DNA from: Anthonomus grandis grandis
Lineage: Eukaryota > Arthropoda > Insecta > Coleoptera > Curculionidae
NCBI RefSeq assembly: GCF_022605725.1
Contig: NC_065550.1
Span: 9,114,001-9,178,000, forward strand
Reading direction: 5' to 3'
Length of the DNA: 64,000 nt
Below the pieces are notes generated by a model. The model had not been told where the DNA came from, did not search any database, and saw only the letters and a list, made by a program, of their open reading frames with translations. Below are positions 45,540 through 57,821 of this stretch, one piece after another; within the stretch, counting starts at the first letter, position 1; the number at the start of each line of letters is the position of its first letter. The translations under genes and the position numbers were made by a program.

Positions 45540-48500
45540 GGAATCGATTAAGCGGATCAGGTTAAAGAAGGACGTAGCCGCCAGGACCGGAAGTAGAAAT
45601 GTTGGTCCAGAAGGCGCTAGTATCGGAAAACTAAAGCAGATCGATGCGATCGTCGACCTGTATTCAGCATGTCAGCTGCTGTACTATAGGAAGAGTGTTT
45701 TCATCGACGCGTGTGTGAATGGAACCCTCCACACTCTGCTGCTGAATACGGATGCGACAAAGTCAATTATAAGACCCGAGATAATAAAATCTGCAGCTTA
45801 GATTGGGCAATTAAAATGGCGTCTACAAACAGCCATGAGAGATTGACCAAATGTCCTTAGTGAAAGAAACGCCACGTTCACCATAGGAAAAGGCACATTT
45901 GAACAACATGTAATAGTGGCTAAAATTGAGGATGAGCTGATCATCGGGACCGACATAATGGACACTAAAGACTTCGAGTTGAGCTGTAAGCAGGGAGTCC
46001 TGAAGGTAGACAATGACAAAGTTGTTTTGCATCGTTAGAGGGATTACAGTATTCGAGTCCTACTTCCGGAGGAAACTTAAATTCCAGAGCAAAGCGAAAT
46101 CGTTCTGGAGGGCCACGTTGATAGCAAGACCACGGATGGTGAAATAGTATTACGCAAACCTGCAATGCATGAAGATGATGTTGATCGAGGGATAGCAGTC
46201 GGAAACACCCTTATACGCGCTGAAAAGAGTATTCATGCGAGGGTAATGAATGTCAATCATTGTCTTTTGTTGTAAAAAGAAGGGCACGTAGTTTGGATAC
46301 TGCTCTGCAGTTTCAGTAAAACTTCGACAAGTTGCTATAATTCCCAAACTACCCTCTGACACTGGCCATTTGACTCGTCGTGTAAATGATGTTCCCCTAC
46401 CTATTCCTACGTCTTTCCTTACCAACTCATTAATTTACATAAGTAAAAAAATATACAATCATGTTCCTCTAAGTGTTAGACATATATCGGATGTTAAGAA
46501 ATTTAAAAGAGAATTAAAGATGCTTTTATTGGCTAAGGTATATTATAACCTGGATGACTTTTTTAATGATAGGTTTTAACCTTGGACATGTTGGAAAGTT
46601 TTTTTTTCCTTTTTTCTTCTCTAGTTTTGTCAACAAGTTTACCTTTATTTAGTAATTGATTGTTTTATTTAGTTATCTTTAATTCAAGTATGTTCAAAAA
46701 GTTTTGTCTCCTTGTGTTTAATTTTGTTCATTGTTTTGTCAATTTTTGAAATTGTAGCTTGTAGGATGCTTGTACACAAGATTATTCTTACGTAATATAG
46801 CACATTTTCTTTCTCTTTCTTTCTTTCTATAAACATCAAACGGAAAGCCATGCAGAGACCAATCCAAAGGACCAACATAGTTTGGCACAAAATCAATACA
46901 GAAAATGTACGTCTCATCCAGCAGACAGCTTAATAACTATCACTGGTCAAGAGAGAAGAGGCTGATAAGATTATTGAAAGTATGGCGAAGAAAGGCGTCA
47001 TAGAATCTAGCAGTCCATGATCTTCACTGGTGGTACTGGTCAAGAAAATAAACTGTTCGACCAGATTTTGCGTCGTTTTTGGTAGCCTAATAACATGACT
47101 AAAAAGGAAGAACCTATTCTCTTCCTTACATCGATGATACTTTGGACACCCTGGCTGGGTCGAAGATCTTTTCTACGCTACACCTGAAAAGTGGATACTG
47201 GCAAGTTAAATTAGCCCCTGAAGGTGGGCAGAAGACGGCTGCCATAATCCAGTACCCACCATGAAGAGTGCTGAAATGTGGAAATTTAACGTCATGCCAT
47301 TTGAACTTTTGAATAGCTGAGAGAAATTATTTTAAGAGGACTATTCTGAAAGACTTGCCTGGTTAACATTGATGACATTATTGTGGTAGAAAAACCATTT
47401 GAGGACCACATAAAAAATCTAGGAGTCTTCCTACGAGGTTCTGGATTAAAGTTATGCCCAAACAAATGTCATCTGTTTCAAACAGCTGTGCATTTTCTAG
47501 CTAAGGAGTTGTGATTGATAATGCAAAGGTCCAGACTGTTCAAGATTGGCCAGTTCCTAAAGACAAGCATGAGCTACGCAGCTTCTTGGTATTATGCATT
47601 TATACCAACGCTAGGTGAAAAGAATTGCCAACGTCCGAAAACCAGAAGGAGAACGAAAATTCCAATAATTCCAAAATTGTCAAAAAGCTTTTGTTCACCT
47701 AAAAGAGGCTCTGACAAAGGCACTTATCCTGAGCTATTCGACCCGAAGGAAAATTTGTACTAAATACAAACGCTAAAAATTTCGCCACAGGAGCTGTGTT
47801 GTCCCAAATCCAGGAGGGCCAAGAAGAAAAAGTCAATTTTAGTTGCTAGCTGGTAAAGCACTTCTACAAATTCTCTGTGGGAGAACGTTCCTTCTGCTTC
47901 GTCTGTTAAAAAATCCAGAGGGTCAAGTGGCAAAATGGATAGAGAGGATATAGGAATTTCACATTGATACTGAACATCAAGCAGGGAGGATTTATGGAAA
48001 TAGAGATATTGTATTAAGAAGGCCTTATTCAGAGGACTGCAAGTTATACTGCACATTATCAGCGACCAGCGGAGAAAAATACTCAGTTTTTAAGAACCGC
48101 AAGCGTTGATAATATTTGGTAAAATGGAGATCTTACAAAAGACCGTGAGGAGACTGAAAATCCCGATATCCAAATGGTTCTAACCTGAATAAAGAAAGGG
48201 AAGAAGTCTACTTGGGAAAAAGTTGCTAAGTATTCTCTCAATGTCAAGTCATATTGGCCACAATGGAACTCTGTAATTTTGGAAGATGCACTCTTGCAGC
48301 GAAAAATATTTGACCACGATGGCAAACAGGAAAGAAGACAAATCATTATGCCTGTTGGATTTCAGAGTTGCTAAAGGAAGTCCATGGCGGTATGTCAGCA
48401 GGACATCTGAGAGTTACAAAAATTCTGTCAAAAGTAAGGGAAATACTTTACTGGATCAATAACAAGGCAGACGCAAAAAATTGATGCAGAAAATGCATCA

Positions 48501-48800
48501 GTACAACGTCTCTTTGAAAGGATTGCTATTGACGCTGTTGGTCCGTTTCCCGAATCAGAAGCAGCGAACAAGTACATCGTGGTGGTGATGAACTATTTCA
48601 GAAAATGGGTTGAGGCGTACCCTCTATCAAACCAAGAGGCCTTCACTATCGCCGACGCCTTAATAAAAGAATGGACCCAGTGGTTCCTCTACTGGGAACA
48701 GAAGTTACCCGGCTTATGTAAGGCGGCTATCAGTATGGTACACTGCGGCTTTACGATCGAAAATCGGGGTAGCAGTACGCGTACTAGATGATGACCAATA
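45540..48800 (+). pseudogene. Ty3/gypsy pol (protease, RT, RNase H, integrase), decayed
   Basis: Forward frames follow pol order. At 45700-46030 a retropepsin (VFIDACVNGTLHTLLLN, FEQHVIVAKIEDELIIGTDI); its active site reads NTDATK where DTGATK is expected. At about 47130-47400 RT: LAGSKIFSTLHLKSGYWQVK, then an intact CLVNIDDIIVVEK box. At 47740-47830 RNase H: VLNTNAKNFATGAVLSQIQ, with Asn at both expected Asp positions. At 48500-48680 the integrase core: AIDAVGPFPESEAANKYIVV and KWVEAYPLSNQEA. Many stops and frameshifts separate these, and LINE debris (46370-46830) splits the protease from RT. An LTR pair was not found. Together with the gag at 39.4 kb it is one old element. Confidence 0.8.
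46370..46830 (+). pseudogene. LINE C-terminal tail inserted in gypsy pol
   Basis: A 69-codon frame ends PLSVRHISDVKKFKRELKML then YYNLDDFFND, the usual C-terminus of Jockey-group RTs (LP--I------FK--LK--L----Y-S-DEFF). Following it is an AT-rich 3' region with a TTTCTTTC run at 46803-46829, after which gypsy sequence resumes. This is a 5'-truncated LINE insertion. Confidence 0.65.
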
Positions 48801-49019
48801 GGGCAGACAACTCATGCTGAATCTGGGCCTGAAAGCAACAGACTCACAGGCAAACATAATAGTAATGCAGACCTATGACCAACTGATGAGAGAAGGGACA
48901 AATATTCGCAATCATTACAGGAGACCAGGCAGCAACAAACTCATAAGGGCAATTTGTGATCAAAGAATGTACAAAATTGCTGGGAGGATCTCGCGGACCT
49001 AGCCGAAGAGGAAAGTAGG

Positions 49020-49260
49020 CCAGAGATAATCCTATACATAATATAGGCAACCATGATGCTGCAAAAAGGCAAACCCACTTACAATGAAATGTGCCTTTCA
49101 GAAAATACTGGGTCACTTCAGACAACAGCTGTGAAAGAAAGCAGGACTACTCACAGGCATTGCACCATGCAGGAAACATCTCCACCGATTCGAGAAAGTA
49201 GATACACCGCTATGTAGATGTTGTGAAGCAGGGTGAAACTAAACCCTCACCAGAGAGGAT
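49020..49260 (+). pseudogene. LINE C-terminal CCHC-region fragment
   Basis: A forward frame gives KAGLLTGIAPCRKHLHRFEK then VDTPLCRCCEAG, the region after the RNase H domain of I/R1-group LINEs (TGHCPLNKHL-KMG--D-PLCR-C). It directly follows the gypsy integrase debris. Frames before and after are broken. Confidence 0.6.
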
Positions 49261-49275
49261 AATTTGGTAATATGT

Positions 49276-49331
49276 GTATTTTGCACAGTGGTGTAGTGTA
49301 TTTCCACTAACTATACCACTGTGCAAAATAC
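49276..49331. repeat. Perfect 17-bp inverted repeat, hairpin
   Basis: GTATTTTGCACAGTGGT and its exact reverse complement enclose 22 bp that can extend the stem (TAGTG/CACTA). No known gene nearby; it may be the fused ends of a small foldback transposon or the 3' hairpin of the adjacent LINE fragment. Confidence 0.75.
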
Positions 49332-49529
49332 TAGACTTTATAGAATCAACAGACCTGAACATGTGGGAGTAAATCTATGGGGCACAATATGACTGCAACA
49401 GAGCAGAGCGCGGTGCAGGAAACGAACTGGTATCACACAACGAAGAAGTTTTAGTGGGTAACCGAGCACGGAGTTCCACATTACCGAGGGTTTAAGAACT
49501 AGCTGTTCTAGCGGTTCATGAAACATTTC

Positions 49530-50440
49530 TTCGCCAAAAAAAAATTAGGTTTTAATATATGTATACATATATATATATCAAAAATTATTTTATTATCTGA
49601 AAAACTTACTTGTGTTTTAAGAAGTTGATTTTTCAAAGTTTTTGTTTTATTGAAGTTTGTTCTTTTATGATATACATATAATTTTTATATTGATTACTTA
49701 TATTTTTCTTAAATTTAGGTAATATTTTATTGCGTAGCTTAGCTCTGAATTATGCTGATTTAGAGGGTTCGAAATTTGAATGTTCATCACGGTTTATATT
49801 TTTTTATTTATGATTTGTTCTTTGATTGATTGGCGTGTTTTTGTTATATTATCATAGATCTTTTGGCAATTTTCTTTATGCTTTTACACATAATTGAAAA
49901 CAATAATATAATCATTAAGATAGGGGTTGGTGTGATTTAGATGGCCTTTAATATTTTGAAAATGAGTAATATTTGGTTACACTATGAATGGAATTATTAT
50001 AACTGAGTAAAGCAAGTTTCATGAGTTGTTCAATTATGAAGTGATTTTGTTTCTCTTAAAAAAAGACAAGTTTTTATTTTAGTTCACTAGAACCGTTCTA
50101 TTCAACTAGGTACCAAGGTAAATTGGAATTACTGCTTTGCGGTAGTATAACGTAAATTTATTTTATGGAGTTTGCAAAAATCTTTATTACGGAATTAAGT
50201 TCCACGATTACTAAGGGACTATGGTTAAAAATAATTTTTTTTGTTATTCGACATCGTATGACTAGAACAGTTTCTACCGCTTTTAATTTTTCTTGTAGTA
50301 GATATTACTCCCAGGTTTTCGGGCCACTATTTCTTATCATGGAAAGAGACTCTCTGCTCCTCGGCCTGATCGAGGAGCAACTCGCTTCTTTTTGGCCTCT
50401 TTTTTAGGTCTGTGGTCTTAAGAAAGCGAAGTTAAATCCC
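49530..50440. other. No recognisable gene
   Basis: AT-rich DNA with a short (TA)n run at 49557-49580. A 21-base hairpin (CTCCTCG, 7 nt, CGAGGAG) sits at 50357-50377. The 80-codon frame at 50165-50407 shows no motif. Confidence 0.35.
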
Positions 50441-50449
50441 CACAAAGAT

Positions 50450-50990
50450 GTTTTTCAGGTTGTCCACGGAATGCTCTAGGTAGGCTGCTTGGCGTAGACA
50501 CGCAGGTTATTCAGAGGATCCCTGAAAACGAGCAGAGACCGACGCGCCGAAGACCTAAACGGGGCTTTCACTCTACGTTGCTAGACCTAATGCCAGTAGA
50601 GTAGCCCTGCTTATTCAACTACTAATCTATATCGATAATCTTATGTTGTTAGCGGCCCCCTGAAACAAATTAGACCAAATGTTAAAAAAGATGGAGACGT
50701 TTTTTGGCGTTATAGGAATTACCTTCGGATTCATTGAAGCAATGAACGTAGAATACTTAGAACTAAAACAACCCCAAAGAATAGATCATCGTATTATATG
50801 TAGTGCTTTAACACAAGTTCATTTAAAGCATGCAAAATGTTCTCATAAAACTAGGTCTACCTCTCGCAGTTAGAGAGATAATAGAATCAAAGGATTCGTT
50901 TCATGTTTTGCAAGTCACTTTAGGAAATTCTCAGACCATAAATGTTTTTCTTAAGAGTATTTTAAACAGCATTTATGTATGAGCGGATTT
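50450..50990 (+). pseudogene. R2/R4-like RT fragment
   Basis: Forward frames show the end of an RT palm (LIYIDNLMLLAAP, with IDN where MDD is usual, near 50625-50655), then QMLKKMETFFGVIGITFGFI and YLELKQPQRIDHRIICSALT. The last block is the counterpart of HLGMMQAQRIYHRIMKNELT in the reverse element at 5.0-7.3 kb, so the same LINE type is present. Downstream endonuclease not found. Confidence 0.65.
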
Positions 50991-50999
50991 GCAGGATTT

Positions 51000-52540
51000 C
51001 AGAAAAAATATTATCTCGTACTGGATTAAAGAAACAAAAATATCTCGTACCTTGATGGATATGGAAAACATTTAAGCAGCATTAGGCTTTTATCTATTTT
51101 CTTTTATACACTTTTACATGTTGCTATCTACTTTTATCTAGTTTTGTTTCATTTCGTTAAATTTAACTAATTTAATCCCGATTATTTGATTTTATACGAC
51201 AAATTTCATACGAGAAGCATTGTTTGTTTGCTTTTGACTTAAATATTATTTGTATATTTTTTTTAATTTATTCTTTTTTTTTTTGAAGTTGGAAGAATAT
51301 ATTCTTAATATTCTTGGAAAATATTGAATAAGAATTCGTAAAGAAATTTCAACATAATTATACAACAAGGCATTTTATTTCCTTTTCGAAGTCCCCCCCA
51401 ATCAATCTATCGAATCCACCAAATTACAAATACAGTATAAGACTAAAAAATTGTACATTATACGATTTTAAAACCTTCTATAACCATTTAAATAAATCTA
51501 AACTGTTTAAAAATCTCCCCACTGTTTATTTACCCTTTAATTCAAAAAAACATCCCATCTAGAGATCTGTCATAGTCACAATACGGCTCGCAATCCCTTT
51601 TTAGTAAAGTAGAGGAGCTATAAAAGCAGACGGTCTATTATATCCTTTACAAGTGAGCGCTGCTCGAGGGCAGATTTTGCCTGACGACGGGGCAGGGGGT
51701 TGAAGTCGTAAAGGGCGAGAGGATGTGGGAATACCGAGAGCCCGAAGGGAGCTTGTGACCGAGGGCTCCGCCTTGGCCAATAGTAAGGTGAGGCACTGAG
51801 ACACGCCCTGCCTGCGGCTACAGCCCAAAGGGCCAAGTATGATCGGAAGGGGAATTTAACCAACGTTTATTCTAGTTTGTTTCTTTTAATTATGTTTGAT
51901 TTTACATAACATTAGATTTCTGTATCAAATCACGCATCATTACCTTTTACAATATAAATTTTACATAAGTTAATGCTATAGGCAGAATCGAGTTATAAAT
52001 AAAAAAAATACTGGAAGTTTTTAAAGTTGTGGCACTCGTAAAATACTAACTTTATCACGATAAGCAGTTTTCACCTACAGTCTTTTCGTTCGCTACAAGT
52101 TGGCGGATGACAGCCCGAGATTCACACTTGGCGGGAGATTGTATTGACATTGTACACGAGAAAAGCTCTTGCGTCCAGAGTTTTATACTCACTTGAATCA
52201 GCCTTATTTTAAAGAGGAATATACGGTTTACGCTATACGGAAGTATCAAAAAAATGTCGAAAAAATATTTCCTCAGCCATGAAATGCCCAGTACACCTAC
52301 TGTCGAGACATGTTTCATACATATTAAAAACTTCAAATCCGTCTATTAATGCTTCTATTAAAAAAAAAGCAGAAGGGGCTAAAAATAACATAATATAGGA
52401 GGCAGTTACTCTATTGCCTTCTAGTTCATTGGTTAGTTTAATTAAAAGCCCAATAGTCAAATTTGTTTTATTAAATTAAAAAATTTACGTTCACTCTTTT
52501 GAATATTGGATAAAAACATTGACAGTTTTTATCAAGAAAG
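51000..52540. other. Spacer with a sharply GC-rich 260-bp patch
   Basis: 51600-51860 is GC-rich (for example GGGAGCTTGTGACCGAGGGC) in AT-rich surroundings and is open in two reverse frames, but I do not recognise either translation. The remainder is AT-rich without features. Confidence 0.35.
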
Positions 52541-52549
52541 TTACAGATA

Positions 52550-53638
52550 GTAACAACTCTAAAACAAGACAAAAAATCATTTCTAAATCATCTATGAAAA
52601 TCGAAAAATTATTGGCAGGACTTACGAAAATATTGTAATGGAATTAAACAAAATAACACTGAAATACCTGATCTCTTAAAAAATCCTAATGAAATAAATA
52701 TTTTTTTAATCTCTGTTAAAATTCCAGTCTATTATTCCACAAAACCAAGTCAATAATAAAGATGTCATGAATTTTCACAAAAGTAATTTTAAGGAAGACT
52801 TATAATAATTTTTGACATTTACCCCAGACTCAGAAATTAAAATTCTTAAATTAATCTCAGAGATTAAGTCCAAAGCGATAGGTCCGATGAGTTGGATATA
52901 AGGATTATTTATTTGTGTTGTCCTTTTCTTTTTCCTTATATAGCACATCTCATTAATTATTGCTTAATAAATTCAACTTTTCCAAGTCAATGGAAATGTG
53001 CTATAATAACACCCCTACCCAAATGTAGTGACCCAAAAGATTATAAGAATCTAAGACCAATTAGTGTTCTCCCTTGCTTGGCTAAGGTGTTCAAAATTAT
53101 TTGCCACCAAATGACCAAACATGTTCAACATAATAAAATACTACCGGATTTGCAGTCTGGATTTCGAAAGGGCCATTATTTAACAGGAAGAAGTCAGCGT
53201 GTTAGGATTGATGGAATGTTATCTGGCTCACAGCATATTCTCTGCGGGGTCCCTCAGGGATTGGTTATAAGTCCATTATTATATGCCATATATACATCAA
53301 ATATTAACAAAAAAATAATAAAAACATGTAAAGTTCACTACTACGCGCATGATACACAACTATATTACTCGTTTTTTAAAGAGCAATCTAGTGAGTCACT
53401 TCAATGTATTAATACAGAATTAGAAAACTTAAGATTTATTTCCCTACAGCATTCTCTTTATCTAAATCCAAGCAAATGTTGTTGCTTAAAATGGAAACCA
53501 GGCGTACAGTGCAGTGTGCATCTTTTTAAAATAGGTGACTATGACGTGAATAACTCTATTCCCGATTGTTTCAGGATTTTGGAACCGCGAATCTTTAAAC
53601 ATAAAATCTTTAATTGTTATTTACAGCAAGAGAATTAA
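52550..53638 (+). pseudogene. Jockey-like reverse transcriptase, deleted
   Basis: Just before 52892 the pre-RT text NPDSEIKILKLISEIKSKAI is visible in another frame. The 248-codon frame then covers RT motifs: INSTFPSQWKCAIITPLPK, DYKNLRPISVLPCLAKVFKI, LQSGFRKGH, then CGVPQGLVISPLLYAIYTSN and HYYAHDTQLYY. Between FRKGH and GRSQRV about 70 residues are missing, including the motif with the first catalytic Asp. The catalytic YADD is YAHD. C-terminus lost after FNCYLQQEN. The deletion and active-site change make it inactive. Confidence 0.85.
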
Positions 53639-53639
53639 G

Positions 53640-54931
53640 TAAAAAGAATATGCCTATAATAAAACTTCAAACATTCTTTTCTTCAAACTTTTTAAATCAA
53701 ATAATGTGTCCTTTCTATTTGCAATTTTAAAATGTATGCCCTATTGATAAATGATAATATATATTTAGTTATGTTTTGTAAGATTTTTCTCTTGAATTAA
53801 GGTACTATGGATATCTAAGGTTAAGTAGAGCAAGGTAGATAAACCTATTTGTAAAGGTTTTCTACATCTTTATTTTGACGCCTCTTTTCACAATAGTACA
53901 ATTATGTTAAGTATATAGTTATCCTTAATATAATTGTACTATTATTATAAAAGGATATAAGTAGGATATTATCTAACTTAAATTTAGAAAATAAACTCTT
54001 TATTATTATTAATATTATTACTATTATAGTTAATGACAAAAGGACAGTTCGTTCGGAATACTCCTATTTCGGCTTCTCCGTGAATAAGCCAGTAAGCACG
54101 AACATGCATGTATTATATATAGCAAGTCATACTTTTTTCTGCTTCCGTATCTGCATAATTGTCCGAAGAACTTGTCCTTTTGTTTAAAAATTATATTGCT
54201 GTTGATTTTTGCTAAATACTTTTGTTAGTAAAGTAAAGAGTATTTTAAAAAGTGTACTAAGGATGTTAGAATAAATAAGTTTTTAAAGGGAATGTAAATT
54301 TGAGTATGGTAGATAAAGGTGTAGGTGTAGATAAATTTTTAACTTTACTGCAGTTAAATTCTTCTTTGCAGCATACCATTGTGCTAATCGCTACTCCTCC
54401 CCCATCATCTTAATTAAACTTATATGACAAACTAGTACATATTGCATAAAAAAAATTATTTAAAAAAATTGATTTTAAAAAAATTAAAATTTTTGTGTCA
54501 CAGTTATAATGATTTTTTAAATAGAATGATGCCACTTGTACCACTTTATTGGAAAGCTCTTTTAAAAACAAAATTTACGGCGTACTTTTCTTCTTAAAAT
54601 AAATTAGTCTTTGACTTCAAATTAAAAAAAAACTTTTTAGCGGTATGATTAAAAACAAAATATCCTGACATTAAATGTGTATTTTGTTTATCTTGACAAG
54701 GTGATTTATGGCTATTAAATCACTATTGTAATACATGTCACCATACATAATGATCCTGAAGTCACCTTTAAGTGATAATAATTAAAATATTTGTTTAATA
54801 AAAAACGCACAGATAAATAGGTTTTTGTAAGATATATCAAATTAGAGAATAGATACATATTGAGTATTAGAAACGTGTTCTTTGGTAAAGTAAGAATCCT
54901 GTATTTATTCGTGAGTATTTATAAAAATGTG
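53640..54931. other. AT-rich spacer with hairpin
   Basis: Contains a perfect 14-bp stem (AATAGTACAATTAT at 53892-53905, mirrored at 53930-53943, loop 24 nt). Otherwise no coding or repeat feature; 53990-54030 is an (ATT)-rich run. Confidence 0.45.
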
Positions 54932-55172
54932 TAATCTTTGTACCTATTTGGAATGTTTTGTTTGCATACAATTAGAGTTCGTTTACGTGTATGTATGTGT
55001 ATCGTCCTATTTTTGGTAAGGGAAAACCTTATTTTTTATTTTAGCGTAATTTTATTTTAAATTAATAATTTTTTAAGGTCTGATGATGCCCTAACCGGGT
55101 GAAATATATGTAACCGTTATTTAAATTATATAGATGCTGTAGATTTTGAAAGTTTTTCGTTCCTGCTTTTGA
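54932..55172 (+). repeat. Left pLTR of Penelope-like element
   Basis: Direct repeat of 57822-58057. It has an extra TTAGCG near 55041 relative to the right copy. Contains a hammerhead motif. Confidence 0.93.
55074..55117 (+). ncRNA. Hammerhead ribozyme motif, left pLTR
   Basis: Order: AAGGT (helix I), CTGATGA at 55080-55086, helix II GCCC-TAACC-GGGT, GAAA at 55101-55104, a very short helix III closed around TATA (T-G wobble), then GTA at 55110-55112 and ACC pairing with GGT. Cleavage is predicted after GTA, between 55112 and 55113. Type I hammerheads with minimal helix III are known from Penelope elements. Confidence 0.85.
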
Positions 55173-55198
55173 TATTATACCAGCACCTTAGAGAGAAA

Positions 55199-57701
55199 AT
55201 GGATGACTTTTTTAATTTATATGATGCCAATCAGGCTACTCTCATCCATATGTACCGAAAAAACCTTATTTCAAGGAAGAATTACCTATTGAAAATATGG
55301 TTTTTACAACAGTGCTTGCTGTTCAACCTTACCCCTACGTTTGCGAAAATAAAATGCAAAAACAACTCTAGTTCAGCGCAAGTTGCAGTCAAAGAAACAA
55401 CGAAGATTTGGCTTAAGGAGGAAGTCAAGGATCACTACAAGAAGCTAAGTAGAATTAATATTAAACTTTAATATCTCTTTTTTACTTTAAATAGTTTTCT
55501 TCATATTATTGAGTTCTCATCTTTAGATAGGAATTTTCGCGATGGTGTGGAGAGTTTCGGTAATAAGACTTTTAGTAGACTTTGTAATAAATTACGTAAC
55601 CTGAAATTTAAACAAAGAGAACAGGAAGTTGGAGTTAGTTTAACGAATTATAACCTGTCGAGCTACCCCAATCACGATTTTCATAATAGATTTCTTAACC
55701 TTACTAATGTACTATTTTCCCTTTTAGAATTGAATTTACTAAACAGAAATTTGAAATTTAATTTCCATATACAGATAAGTACAGAGGATAAAAAAACCCT
55801 CGCAATAGAAGCTGAAAACATCTTACAATCAACAGACATATCAGACAAAAATGTTCTAAGAGCAAAGATTATAACACTATTGCACACTAATTTTTTCAAT
55901 AATCCCAATACCTCTTTGTGGAAAACTTTAAGTTCTATTAAAAGAAAAATTAAGACTAACGATTTAATTTTTACAAAGGCAGATAAGAGTTCGTGTTTGG
56001 TTGCTATGAACAGGCCACATTATGTTGATAAAGTCAATGATTTTTTGAATTCGGGTGACTTCGAACCTTTAAACAGGAATCCAACATCCCTATTTTTTGA
56101 AAAAATGAAAAAACCTTAGACCATTGTCTCACTACAATAGAATTCTTTAAATGTTTAAAATCAAGGTTATATCCAATGAACCCAAGGACTCCTTTGCTTT
56201 AAGGACTTCCAAAGGTCCATAAACCTAACATACCAATAAGACCGGTCGTGTCGTTTGTAGGATCACCATGCTACAAGTTATCAGCATGGCTAAATAATAT
56301 TTTGAGGGAGGTTACTCAGTTCAGGGCTCCTTGTTCGGTGTTAAACTCAGTGGAATTTTGTAAATCAATTAAAAATATACAAGTTCCCCCTTCGGCACAG
56401 TTAATTTCACTAGATGTCAAAAACTTATTCCCGAGTATACCACCGAATGATTGTGTGTTGCTGGTGGTTAAACTATTAAGGGGTAAACTTCCAACACTGG
56501 TCATTGAACACTTACTATCACTCCTTTTAATCGTCTTACAACAGGACTTTTTTCAATTTAATTATGGTTTTTTCAGACAGAAAGGGGGGCTGGCCATGGG
56601 TTCTTGTCTCTCGCCGTTTCTGAGTGAGGTATTTATGTGCAACTTGGAGAGCACAATAACATCTAGCGAATTTTCCAATTATCTGGTATTTTATAAGAGA
56701 TACGTAGATGATATTTGTATACTTTGGAACGGGGGGACGAGAAGCTCAGAGAATTTCTAATCTTTGTGAATGGCCTCCACCCTAAAATAGAATTCACGGT
56801 TGAACATGAAAACAATCAGTGCTTGCCTTTCTTGGATCTCCTCTTGAAAAGGAACAACAATTCTATTGAGTTTGAAATTTTTAGAAAAACCAGTACGACA
56901 GACAACATCATAAAATTCCATTCAAATTTACCTACAACCCACAAATTTGCTAGCTTTAATTCTCTGTTTTATAGATTATTCAACATCCCACTTTCCAGGG
57001 ACGCCTTTAAAAAACTTAATATTATCAAACAAATTGCCTTAAACAATTCTTTTCCGTTAAAATCTATACATAAATTATACAATAAATTTGTTAATAAATA
57101 TAAGCTTTCATTCAATTTTATTCAAACAAATATTAAAGCTAATGTTACCTACATATCTTTGACATATTTTGGTACAATCTCTGATATCTTGGGCCGTTTT
57201 TTCCAAAAATATAATGAAATTACCTCATTTAAAACAAGTAACACACTTAAAAGTCATATTGTTAAGGATAAGGTGGACCCGCTCACTTCATCGGGGATAT
57301 ATGAAATTAAATGCGTTGAATGCCCCGCAGTGTACATTGGACAGTCTGGCAGGAAAGTAGCAATTCGTATTAAAGAACATAAATCCCAGTTTGATAAACA
57401 TATTAACACCGATATTGTAGTGAGCAAGTCAGCTTTTGCCAACCACTTATTAGAAAATAGACACACTTTCCCGCTCGAAGAAAATATCAGAATTCTACAT
57501 AAATGTGATAAAGGTAGAAAGCTCGATCTCTTAGAGACGATGGAGATTAATAAAGCCATAAAACGTCCCGATTTTGTATGTGTGAACGACAAAATTACGG
57601 GACAGAATCATTATATTTTTAACAAAATTAACTGTACATCTCCATCGCCTACAACGAGTACCATTGCCACAGACGCAGCGCCATCCAATAACCAACTATA
57701 G
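55199..57701 (+). pseudogene. Penelope-like RT with GIY-YIG endonuclease
   Basis: The first usable ATG is 55199 (MDDFFNLYDANQATLIHMYR). The frame is open to TAA at 55469, then resumes in the same frame to 56119, with N-terminal text KADKSS-like KADKSSCLVAMNRPHYVDKV. A frameshift near 56105 and a TAA at 56200 (in LL-stop-GLPKVHKPN, usually LYGLPKVHK) precede the palm: IRPVVSFVGSPCYKLSAWL, ISLDVKNLFPSIP, GGLAMGSCLSPFLSEVF and the catalytic YVDDI near 56700-56715. A G-run slip at about 56730 shifts to the last frame, with FLDLLLKRNNNSIEFEIFRK and the GIY-YIG domain (SGIYEIKCVECPAVYIGQSG, then RIKEHKSQ; Glu near LLETMEIN). Two stops and two frameshifts only, so nearly complete. Confidence 0.93.
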
Positions 57702-57821
57702 AACTCCGCACCATCAGAATATAAAAATTTGCAACTAACTTAACTTCACTCTAGTAAATTAATGTGTTTTATTGTAGATGTCACAATGTGTATTAATTAT
57801 TAAAAAAATAAAAAAAAGTTT

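Noticed and set aside
50357..50377. Short GC hairpin CTCCTCG/CGAGGAG
   Set aside because: Seven-base arms occur often by chance and there is no context.
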